This document shows positions 1 to 5,721 of a stretch of DNA of 5,904 bases, piece by piece (the first letter of the stretch is position 1; every line of letters starts with the position of its first letter). The DNA is from Flavobacteriales bacterium (GTDB taxonomy: Bacteria; Bacteroidota; Bacteroidia; Flavobacteriales_F; PHOS-HE28): NCBI GenBank assembly GCA_025455765.1, contig JALOLX010000100.1, positions 1 through 5,904 of the forward strand, in the 5' to 3' direction. The translations under genes and the position numbers were made by a program. Below the pieces are notes generated by a model. The model made no database searches and had not been told where the DNA came from. It worked only from the letters and a program-made list of their open reading frames with translations.

Positions 1-1842
1 CAGCGCACAGTGAATGGATGCAGTGCCGTGTCCTCTGCCATATCGGTGTCCGTGACGGCCGGCCCTTCCGTGAGCATCACGGCCTCAGGCGCCACCAGCT
101 TCTGCACCGGCGGAAGTGTCGTACTGAACGCCACCACGGGCACCGGTTCCAGCTATGTCTGGTTCCGCAATGGCACGGTGATCAGTGGCGCCACATCGGC
201 CTCCTACACAGCTACCACTACGGGCAGCTACACCGTCCAGCGTTCCGTCTCAGGATGCTCGGCCACTTCTGCCGCAGTGTCGGTGGATGCTACAGCTGGG
301 GCAGCGACCAGTATCACACCGGGCAGTGCGACCACCTTCGCGCAAGGCGGAAGCGTGGCGCTATACGCCACCTGGTCCAACGGCTCCAGCTTCGTTTGGT
401 TCCGCAACGGAGCGGCCATCACCGGCTCCACCTTCAGCAACACCATCACGGTGAGCGAGGGTGGCAGCTACACGGTGGTGCGCACAGTGAACGGCTGCAG
501 TTCCACCTCGCCTGCAGTGAGCGTGGTGGTGACCGGTTCCACCGCACTAACGGTGACCACCGGAGGACCGACGACCTTCTGCACGGGCGGCTCCGTGGTC
601 CTCAGCGCCAGCACAGTGAGCGGTGCTACCTACCAGTGGCGGCGCAACAACGCGAACATTTCGGGCGCCACCTCGGCCAACTACACGGCCACCTTGTCCG
701 GCAGCTACACGGTCGTTCGCACGGTTGGTGGCTCTTCCACCACGTCCAGTGCCGTGGCGGTCACCGTGAATGCCCTGCCCGTGCTCACCATGAGCGCCAC
801 ACCCGCCAACGCCACGGTATCGGTGTCCGCTTCCGGTGCCACTGCGCCATACACCTACCTCTGGAACACCACGCCCGCGCAGACCACCCCCACGGCCACG
901 GTGACCGCCTCCGGTACCTACACGGTATCTGTGACCGCCGCCACCGGATGCCGCCGTACGGGCTCGGTCAACATCACCCTGCCCACCCAGGTCAATTGCG
1001 CTGGTATCCGTGCGGAATCGCAGGGTACCTGGGGTGCCACCAGCAATGGCTTCGATCCGGCAGCGTTCATGAACGCCAACTTCGCTGCGGCCTTCCCGTC
1101 CACCACCTTCCTCACCATCGGCTGTGGCAGCCGTCAGATGCGCCTTACTACAGCGGCCGCTGTGGGTGCGTTCCTGCCTGCTTACGGTACGGTGGGTCTG
1201 CTTCCCACGGGTACGCTGACCAACCCCGGCACATCGTACAACAACAACCTGGCCGCTGAACTGGTGGCACTGAAGCTCTCCATGCGCTTCGATGAGCTGC
1301 ACCCCACCTTCAGCCCCAGCACGGCCTTGCTGAAGGACATGGTGATCACTACAGGTACGTTCGCTGGCTGGACGGTGCAGCAGTTGGTGGCGCAGGCCGA
1401 TGCAGAGATCGGTGGCTGCTCTTCCACTTATGGTCTGAACGCGATCAATGCCGCGCTGCTCAACATCAACTACAACTACTACCAAGGTTCACCAGGCAAT
1501 GGCTTCCTCACCTGCCCCACAGCTGCTTCCATGATCGCGGTGGACGAACCGCTCGAGGAGGCGCTGATGCTGGATCAAGGGCAGGCCATCGAACTGCTGT
1601 TGTATCCCAACCCGAGTGTTGGGCCGTTCACCGTGCGTGTGTCGGGCCTGCAGGCAGATGAAGCGTTCCTGGTCCGCTTGCTCACGATCGATGGCCGTGA
1701 GCTGGTGCAGCTCGGCGGTGGTAGCGAAGCCCCGGAGGAAGGGGTGGAGTACCGCCGCGATGAAGCATTGGCTCCGGGCATGTACCTGGTGCAGGTGCAG
1801 CAGGGCGACCGCAGCGAAGTGCAGCGACTGATCGTGCAATAA
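1..1842 (+). CDS. T9SS-sorted cell-surface protein with Ig-like repeats (5' truncated)
   Basis: The frame is open from base 1, so the gene begins upstream; 613 codons are visible, ending at TAA 1840-1842. The protein is probably exported by the type IX secretion system and displayed on the cell surface or released. In order, numbering from the first visible Met at base 10: the tail of one Ig-like repeat, three Ig-like repeats (about 17-254) with FCTGGSVVL, WFRNG and GSYTVVRTV signatures, a SprB/PKD-like repeat (about 255-325, with PYTYLWNTTP and SGTYTVSVTAATGC), a cysteine-containing region without a family I can name (about 327-503), an acidic linker, and a type A sorting domain (about 528-610: YPNPSVGPFTVRV, then GMYLVQVQ). 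Composition is Thr/Ser/Gly/Ala-rich, as is usual for bacterial adhesins. The ligand and exact role cannot be read from this fragment; adhesion is an inference. It converges with radA, with 2 nt between the stops. Confidence 0.9.
   Translation, partial: QRTVNGCSAVSSAISVSVTAGPSVSITASGATSFCTGGSVVLNATTGTGSSYVWFRNGTVISGATSASYTATTTGSYTVQRSVSGCSATSAAVSVDATAGAATSITPGSATTFAQGGSVALYATWSNGSSFVWFRNGAAITGSTFSNTITVSEGGSYTVVRTVNGCSSTSPAVSVVVTGSTALTVTTGGPTTFCTGGSVVLSASTVSGATYQWRRNNANISGATSANYTATLSGSYTVVRTVGGSSTTSSAVAVTVNALPVLTMSATPANATVSVSASGATAPYTYLWNTTPAQTTPTATVTASGTYTVSVTAATGCRRTGSVNITLPTQVNCAGIRAESQGTWGATSNGFDPAAFMNANFAAAFPSTTFLTIGCGSRQMRLTTAAAVGAFLPAYGTVGLLPTGTLTNPGTSYNNNLAAELVALKLSMRFDELHPTFSPSTALLKDMVITTGTFAGWTVQQLVAQADAEIGGCSSTYGLNAINAALLNINYNYYQGSPGNGFLTCPTAASMIAVDEPLEEALMLDQGQAIELLLYPNPSVGPFTVRVSGLQADEAFLVRLLTIDGRELVQLGGGSEAPEEGVEYRRDEALAPGMYLVQVQQGDRSEVQRLIVQ
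58..771 (+). repeat. Three tandem Ig-like repeats, about 237-240 nt each
   Basis: Three in-frame copies lie at about 58-297, 298-537 and 538-771, and the end of a fourth sits at 1-57. Landmark residues recur every 79-80 codons: the F of FCTGG/FAQGG at 31, 110 and 190; the W of WFRNG or WRRNN at 51, 130 and 210; GSYTV at 72, 152 and 231 (first visible Met as 1). The bases GGCAGCTACAC occur exactly at 223, 463 and 700. Copies are related but diverged. This pattern resembles Ig-like modules that Bacteroidota use as spacers in long surface proteins. Confidence 0.85.
988..1518 (+). other. Uncharacterised extracellular domain preceding the sorting signal
   Basis: Residues about 327-503 of the surface protein are unlike the flanking repeats: they are not periodic, carry more helix-forming residues and contain four cysteines (330, 372, 470, 502). 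Visible landmarks are GTWGATSNG, NFAAAFP, LTIGCG, LPTGTLTNP, LAAELVALKLSMRFD, FAGWTVQQL, IGGCSSTYGL and GNGFLTCP. From memory, similar blocks occur near the C-terminus of other Bacteroidota surface proteins, but I know no named family or function. No catalytic motif is evident. It may be the functional head carried by the repeat stalk, or a structural cap. Confidence 0.5.
1591..1839 (+). other. T9SS type A C-terminal sorting domain
   Basis: Residues about 528-610 form a small beta-rich module with the YPNP motif followed by VGPFTVRV, then a central LLTIDGREL segment and a closing GMYLVQVQQG strand, ending near the C-terminus. This is the usual layout of type A sorting domains, which guide proteins through the Bacteroidota type IX translocon and are normally cleaved off after export. 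It is the strongest single clue to the phylum. Confidence 0.88.
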
Positions 1843-1844
1843 GG

Positions 1845-3260
1845 CTATCCGAAGAGGGCGCCGAGCACCTCGTTCACCTGGCCCACCTGAACGAGTTCGA
1901 TGCCCTTGGTGGGACCGATGCCCTTGGTGCCCTTGGGGATGAAGATCCGCCCAAAGCCCAGCTTCTGCGCTTCGGCGATGCGCTGCTCGGTGCGCGTCAC
2001 CGGACGGATCTCGCCGGTGAGGCCCACCTCTCCGCAGAAGGCCGTGTCCATGGGGATGGCGATATCCGCATTGCTGCTGAGCACGGCACACACCACGGCC
2101 AGATCGATCGCGGGCTCTTCCACACGGAAGCCACCGGCGAGGTTCAGGAACACGTCCTTCTGCCCCAGACGGAAGCCACAGCGCTTCTCTAGCACGGCCA
2201 GCAACATGTTCATCCGGCGCAGATCGAAGCCGGTGGCGCTGCGTTGGGGCGTACCATAGACCGCACTGCTCACCAGGGCCTGTACCTCGATCAGCAAGGG
2301 CCGCTGGCCTTCCAGCGTGGCGCTCACCGCCACACCACTGGGTCGTTCGCGCCGGTCACCCAGCAACACCTGGCTGGGGTCCTCCACAGCGGCCAGGCCA
2401 GTGCCATGCATCTCGTAGATGCCCAGTTCATTGGTGCTTCCGAAGCGGTTCTTCAAGGGGCGGAGGAGCCGGTACGCATGGTCGCGGTCACCTTCGAACT
2501 GGAGCACGCAGTCCACCATGTGCTCCAACACCTTCGGACCGGCAATGAAGCCATCCTTGGTGATGTGGCCGATCAACACGAAGGGAACATCGCTGGCCTT
2601 GGCGAAGCGCATGATCTCCGCCGTGCATTCGCGCACCTGGCCCACACTGCCAGGGCTGGCATCGAGCGAGGCCGTATGCAGCGTCTGCACGCTATCGATC
2701 ACCACCAGGCCCGGCTCCAATGCTTCGATGTGCTTGAAGATGTTCTGCGTGTTGGTCTCGGTGAGCACGAAACAGCCGCCGTTGGCCCCAGGGGCCTGGC
2801 TGCTGCCCATGCCTTGCGCGGCCTGCAGCCAGCGGGCATCGGCGAGCAGCCGCTCCGCACGCATCTTCACCTGGTGTTCGCTCTCCTCTCCCGATACATA
2901 GAGCGTCTTCAAGTGCGGGTTGCGCAACGCGGTCTGCAACAGCAACGTGCTCTTCCCAATGCCCGGTTCGCCGCCGATCAGCGTGATGCTGCCAGGCACG
3001 ATGCCACCGCCGAGGACACGGGACAGTTCAGTATCGGTGATCGGTACGCGTGGACCATCCTGCGCAGGTATGTCGTGGATGGCCACCGGCTTCGGGTTGC
3101 GCCCCTTCACGCTCGCCGGGGTGCCGCGCTTCTCCTCCACCCGGTCGCGCACCTCTTCCACCAGGGTGTTCCAAGCCTTGCAGCTGGAGCATTGGCCGGT
3201 CCATTGGGGGAAGGCGGAGCCGCAGCTCTGACATACGAATTGGGAGCGGACCTTGGCCAT
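1845..3260 (-). CDS. radA: DNA repair protein RadA (DnaB-like branch-migration ATPase)
   Basis: The 471-residue protein is close to the usual RadA length of about 450-460. RadA is a cytoplasmic ATP-driven hexamer that works with RecA, extending and processing recombination intermediates. Domains in order: an N-terminal zinc finger with C10, C13, C24 and C27 (CxxC-x10-CxxC); a RecA-like ATPase with Walker A GEPGIGKST at 97-105 and Walker B LVVIDS at 185-190; the RadA signature KNRFG at 270-274; and a C-terminal Lon-like domain (about 290-471, including AGGFRVEEPAIDLAVV), known in the family as a non-proteolytic DNA-binding scaffold. Residues about 143-163 look longer than the short loop I expect there and are rich in Gly, Ala, Ser and Gln. 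The ATG at 3258-3260 places the zinc finger normally and lies 4 nt after the stop of the gene upstream. No clear ribosome binding site is seen, as is common in Bacteroidota. TAG 1845-1847 ends it 2 nt from the convergent surface-protein gene. Confidence 0.97.
   Translation of the reverse strand: MAKVRSQFVCQSCGSAFPQWTGQCSSCKAWNTLVEEVRDRVEEKRGTPASVKGRNPKPVAIHDIPAQDGPRVPITDTELSRVLGGGIVPGSITLIGGEPGIGKSTLLLQTALRNPHLKTLYVSGEESEHQVKMRAERLLADARWLQAAQGMGSSQAPGANGGCFVLTETNTQNIFKHIEALEPGLVVIDSVQTLHTASLDASPGSVGQVRECTAEIMRFAKASDVPFVLIGHITKDGFIAGPKVLEHMVDCVLQFEGDRDHAYRLLRPLKNRFGSTNELGIYEMHGTGLAAVEDPSQVLLGDRRERPSGVAVSATLEGQRPLLIEVQALVSSAVYGTPQRSATGFDLRRMNMLLAVLEKRCGFRLGQKDVFLNLAGGFRVEEPAIDLAVVCAVLSSNADIAIPMDTAFCGEVGLTGEIRPVTRTEQRIAEAQKLGFGRIFIPKGTKGIGPTKGIELVQVGQVNEVLGALFG
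1869..1895. repeat. 8-bp perfect inverted repeat at convergent gene ends
   Basis: CTCGTTCA (1869-1876) and TGAACGAG (1888-1895) pair perfectly around an 11-nt loop. The hairpin starts 27 nt after the surface-protein stop codon and lies inside the last codons of radA. No T-tract follows on either strand, so it is not a standard intrinsic terminator. With a 2-nt intergenic gap, any 3'-end signal for the plus-strand transcript must lie within radA, and this is the only candidate I found. A stem this short can arise by chance in a window of this size. Confidence 0.3.
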
Positions 3261-3264
3261 GGGA

Positions 3265-3756
3265 TCAGTTCAGTTCAGGGCCCGAAGGCGGATGGGGGAG
3301 GGGGCCGGCGGGAGCGGGCAGGGCGCTGTTCAACTGAGCCAGCCGATCAAGGCGGTCCTGCAATAAGCGCTCGTCCCGCGTCTCCCAATAGCCGCCTTCG
3401 TCGCGCACATCCCATGCGGCGAACAGCGGTTCCATGGAGGCCAGGAGCCGGATAAGCTTCATATGCACTTCGCGCGGCGCATGTTGGGTCTTGAAGGACT
3501 GTTGTACATGCCCATCCTTGTCGAAAAGCAGGAAGAGCGGTTCGCAGCTGGGGTGCAGTTCCACCACCCAACCGGACACCGGTCCTTCGTAGGGTTCGGC
3601 CACGCCATCTCGCATGAAGTAGAGCATGCCCTCCGGGTCGTCGACGGTATGCACTTCCCACCCATGCTCCTGGGCATGCGCCTTCACCATGCCGAAGACC
3701 GCGGGTTGGTCGTGCATGGAGCGGAGCTTGCCGGAGAAATGAATGGTGATGCCCAT
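3265..3756 (-). CDS. Uncharacterised protein, about 163 residues, with GITIHFSGKL N-terminus
   Basis: I do not know a function for this protein. The longest frame begins with TTG at 3760-3762; I prefer ATG at 3754-3756, two codons later, which gives MGITIHFSGKLRS and 163 residues. The protein looks soluble, with no signal peptide and no membrane segment. An alpha/beta-like first part contains HGWEVHTVDD; then come a strand-rich stretch with GWVVELHPSCEPLFLLFDKDG (in two parts, about 62-82), a helical stretch EVHMKLIRLL, and DEGGYWETRDERLL (about 119-132). The tail (about 147-163) is proline-rich and likely disordered. From memory, the combination of IHFSGKL, CEPL, EVH and a late YWETxDE block recurs in a family of unannotated bacterial proteins. 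It lies 33 nt after rfaE2 and 4 nt before radA, so it is probably co-transcribed with both. Nothing seen supports an enzymatic assignment. Confidence 0.85.
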   Translation of the reverse strand: MGITIHFSGKLRSMHDQPAVFGMVKAHAQEHGWEVHTVDDPEGMLYFMRDGVAEPYEGPVSGWVVELHPSCEPLFLLFDKDGHVQQSFKTQHAPREVHMKLIRLLASMEPLFAAWDVRDEGGYWETRDERLLQDRLDRLAQLNSALPAPAGPLPHPPSGPELN

Positions 3757-3789
3757 GGTCAACGATGGGTCGGCCGATGCCGCCCGAGA

Positions 3790-4293
3790 TCAACCGCGGC
3801 GGATCTTGTCTACAAGCCCAGTGGTGGAGAACCCGTCCACCAGCTTCAGGCTGTGTACGCTGCCACCACGGGCCTTCACGAGGTCGGCACCCACGATGCG
3901 GTCCTCGCTCCAGTCACCACCCTTTACCAGTACGTCCGGTCCAAGGGTCTGGATCAGCTCCAACGGGGTGTCCTGGTCGAAGATGATCACCGCATCCACC
4001 AGGCGCAGTGCCGCAAGGACCTTGGCCCGGCTCTCTTCAGTGTTCAAGGGGCGCTCTGGGCCCTTGTTCTGGCGGCGCACGCTGGCATCACTGTTCAGGC
4101 CGATCACCAGGCGATCGCCTAACGCTGCGGCTTCCTGTAGGTATTCCACATGGCCGCGGTGCAGGATGTCGAAGCACCCGTTGGTGAACACGATGCGATC
4201 GCCCTTCATGCGCCAGGTGTTGCACAGCCGCTGGGCCTGCACCAGGTCCACCACGCGCTTGTCGATCGTCGGTACAGCTTGCTCCACGCTCAT
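3790..4293 (-). CDS. rfaE2: D-glycero-beta-D-manno-heptose 1-phosphate adenylyltransferase
   Basis: A 167-residue cytoplasmic nucleotidyltransferase that transfers AMP from ATP to heptose 1-phosphate, giving ADP-heptose for the lipopolysaccharide core. FTNGCFDILHRGHVEYL (36-52) carries the HxGH ATP-binding motif (H45, H48). Further family landmarks are LNSDASVRR (66-74), RPLNTEESRA (81-90), LVKGGDW (122-128) and GFSTTGLVDKI (154-164). It matches the C-terminal half of bifunctional HldE; the sugar-kinase half is absent, so this is the stand-alone form and a separate heptose 7-phosphate kinase should be encoded elsewhere. The frame extends upstream to 4386, but ATG at 4291-4293 is preferred: it overlaps the TGA of the preceding gene (ATGA, 4 nt), and the extra residues do not resemble the family. 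Related cytidylyltransferases such as TagD share HxGH, but the RPLN, KGGDW and STT blocks favour RfaE2. Confidence 0.95.
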   Translation of the reverse strand: MSVEQAVPTIDKRVVDLVQAQRLCNTWRMKGDRIVFTNGCFDILHRGHVEYLQEAAALGDRLVIGLNSDASVRRQNKGPERPLNTEESRAKVLAALRLVDAVIIFDQDTPLELIQTLGPDVLVKGGDWSEDRIVGADLVKARGGSVHSLKLVDGFSTTGLVDKIRRG

Positions 4294-5315
4294 GCTCGTT
4301 GTTGTGCAGGGGTTCGTGCCACCAAAAGTAACGATAGGCCACCGAGCACGATGACCAACGTGGTCTGCCCCACCCAAAGCAGCCAACCGAGCGCCAACGC
4401 GTCGGGATGCACCAGGCCGCCTTCCACCGGGGCAGGCATGTAGACACTGAGGATGATGGCCACAAAGGCGGGGTACACGCCCACGCCCCCCTGCACCAGC
4501 ACCACCCCCAAGGTGCCCGCCACGAAGCCCGCCAACACGGCGGCCGGGGGCAGCACCGCCGTGCTCGGCAGCGCCAGGAAGCCCACCCAGAACATGGCCA
4601 CGTACAGCGCCCAGATCAACAGGCTGCAGCCGATGAAGGCCGCACGGTGCCGGGTGCGCAGCACGGAACGCAGCCCATCGATCAACCCGCTGAGCAGCTG
4701 CCGCGCTCGGGAACGCAGTGCAGGGCGGCTGCGCACGAGGTACACCCCGATCATCACCAGCAGCGCCAGTACCACGCCCCCCCAGAGCAGCACCTGGCCC
4801 ATTGCGATGGACGATGGCGCCCCCTGGCTGTTGCGGAAGGCGGCGATGCGGGCCAGGAACACGTCCAGCTTGTCCAATTGCAGCCCCAGTGTCACCACGG
4901 CGATGGCTCCCAGCAAGAGGAAGTCCACCGCACGCTCGGCTACGATGGTGCCGAAGCCCTGCTCGAAGGGTACCCCGGCCTTGCGGGTAAGCACCGCTGC
5001 ACGGGAGGCTTCACCTGCACGGGGCAGCAATAAGTTCATGAAGTAGCCACTGAGCGTGGCGTTGTACGCCAAGCCAAGGGGCACGCGGTGGCCCAAGTGG
5101 TCCAACAGGTAGCGCCAGCGCCAAGCCCGCACCAGGTGGCTGAGGAAGCTGAGCACAAGTCCCAGGACCAGCCACACCCATTGCGCCTGGCCGAAGGCTT
5201 CGAAGAGCTGCGCCCGCTGTGGCAGGCTGAGCTGTTGGTAGAAATAGACGATGAGCCACACCCCGAGCGCCAGGGGGACCAGCACCTTCAATGCGCCGAT
5301 CAGCGCCTTGCCCAT
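4290..5315 (-). CDS. YbhN/UPF0104 flippase-like integral membrane protein
   Basis: A 341-residue polytopic inner-membrane protein of the lysylphosphatidylglycerol synthase transmembrane-domain family (YbhN/AglD-like). Hydrophobic segments lie at about 5-26, 46-62, 82-98, 129-147, 172-194, 227-248, 256-275, 278-293 and 304-333. Family landmarks are SHLVRAWRWRYLL (59-71), LLLPRAGEASRAAVL (95-109), VAERAVD (125-131) and the late glycine motif GGVGVYPA (276-283). Members have been linked to moving lipids or lipid-linked sugars across the membrane, but the substrate here is unknown. The cytosolic aminoacyl-transferase domain of full MprF is missing, so this should not be called a lysyl-PG synthase. 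Its ATG (5313-5315) is 2 nt after the panD stop and its TGA overlaps the rfaE2 start by 4 nt. The coupling to an ADP-heptose enzyme hints at an envelope role, by inference. Confidence 0.9.
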   Translation of the reverse strand: MGKALIGALKVLVPLALGVWLIVYFYQQLSLPQRAQLFEAFGQAQWVWLVLGLVLSFLSHLVRAWRWRYLLDHLGHRVPLGLAYNATLSGYFMNLLLPRAGEASRAAVLTRKAGVPFEQGFGTIVAERAVDFLLLGAIAVVTLGLQLDKLDVFLARIAAFRNSQGAPSSIAMGQVLLWGGVVLALLVMIGVYLVRSRPALRSRARQLLSGLIDGLRSVLRTRHRAAFIGCSLLIWALYVAMFWVGFLALPSTAVLPPAAVLAGFVAGTLGVVLVQGGVGVYPAFVAIILSVYMPAPVEGGLVHPDALALGWLLWVGQTTLVIVLGGLSLLLVARTPAQQRA

Positions 5316-5317
5316 GA

Positions 5318-5671
5318 TCAGGAACGCAGACGGTTCGTGTCCTCGTCGGGGAACACGATGGTGGGGCGGTAGCTGCGCGCTTCGTCCAAGGTCATGCGGG
5401 CGTAGGCCACCACGATGACGATGTCGCCCACCCGCGCCTTGTGCGCAGCAGGGCCGTTGAGGCAGATGGTACCAGACCCGCGTTCCCCTTTGATCACGTA
5501 AGTCTCCAACCGCTCACCGTTGTTCACGTTGAGCACCTGCACCTTCTCGCCCTCCACAAGGCCTGCCGCGTCGATCAGGTCCTCATCAATGGTGATGCTG
5601 CCGATGTAGTTGAGGTTCGCCTCGGTGATGCGTACCCGGTGCAGCTTCGCGCGAAGCACTTCAATGGTCAT
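5318..5671 (-). CDS. panD: Aspartate 1-decarboxylase (pyruvoyl-dependent)
   Basis: PanD converts L-aspartate to beta-alanine in the cytoplasm for pantothenate and coenzyme A synthesis. It is made as a proenzyme that cleaves itself between Gly and Ser, turning the Ser into the pyruvoyl cofactor. Two in-frame ATGs exist, at 5681-5683 and 5669-5671. I chose the second (117 residues), because the processing site in LNYIGS then falls at Gly24-Ser25 and the functional residues known from E. coli align exactly: Lys9, Tyr22, Arg54, Thr57, Tyr58 and Asn72. The first ATG would add MDHR. The middle (NNGERLETYVI, GERGSGTICLNGPAAH) and the end (RPTIVFPDEDTN) are typical of Bacteroidota PanD. Neither start has an evident ribosome binding site. 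It lies 50 nt after panC and 2 nt before the flippase-like gene. All key catalytic residues are present, so the gene should be active. Confidence 0.96.
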   Translation of the reverse strand: MTIEVLRAKLHRVRITEANLNYIGSITIDEDLIDAAGLVEGEKVQVLNVNNGERLETYVIKGERGSGTICLNGPAAHKARVGDIVIVVAYARMTLDEARSYRPTIVFPDEDTNRLRS

Positions 5672-5708
5672 CCGGTGGTCCATGCCGGGGTGTTCCCGGA
5701 ACGGGCGG

Positions 5709-5716
5709 CGAAGTTA
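5709..5716 (-). promoter_or_regulatory. Possible Bacteroidota -7 promoter element upstream of panD
   Basis: On the minus strand the panC-panD gap contains TAACTTCG, one base off the Bacteroidota sigma-A -7 consensus TAnnTTTG. It lies about 37 nt before the preferred panD ATG, which would leave a leader of about 30 nt. The expected -33 TTG-type element is poor: only TGTTCC lies at roughly the right distance. This could be an internal promoter for panD through radA, or chance. Confidence 0.25.
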
Positions 5717-5721
5717 GCTCC

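Noticed and set aside
547..1485. Minus-strand open frame of 312 codons opposite the surface protein
   Set aside because: Low-complexity Gly/Arg/His translation mirrors the repetitive coding strand, while the sense frame has clear domains.
1899..1929. 13-nt direct repeat GATGCCCTTGGTG, period 18
   Set aside because: It encodes the TKGI-GP-TKGI segment at the RadA C-terminus. Repeated Lys-Gly residues there fit the family, so coding explains it.
3265..3278. Short 5-nt tandem repeat (TCAGT) at the unknown-gene stop codon
   Set aside because: Fewer than three units. Losing a unit would not fuse the frame to radA and gaining one leaves the stop unchanged, so no switch mechanism follows.
2244..3455. 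Plus-strand open frame of 403 codons opposite radA
   Set aside because: It lies antisense to an unmistakable radA and into the next gene. Its His/Arg/Gln-rich translation has no domain, and it is explained by high GC and codon bias.
4294..4386. N-terminal extension of rfaE2 to the ATG at 4386
   Set aside because: The extra 31 residues overlap the flippase-like gene and do not resemble the family; the ATGA overlap start fits better.
4407..5046. Plus-strand open frames opposite the flippase-like gene
   Set aside because: Both translations are biased (His/Gln/Ala or Thr/Pro/Ser) and without domains. The minus strand has a coherent membrane protein with family motifs.
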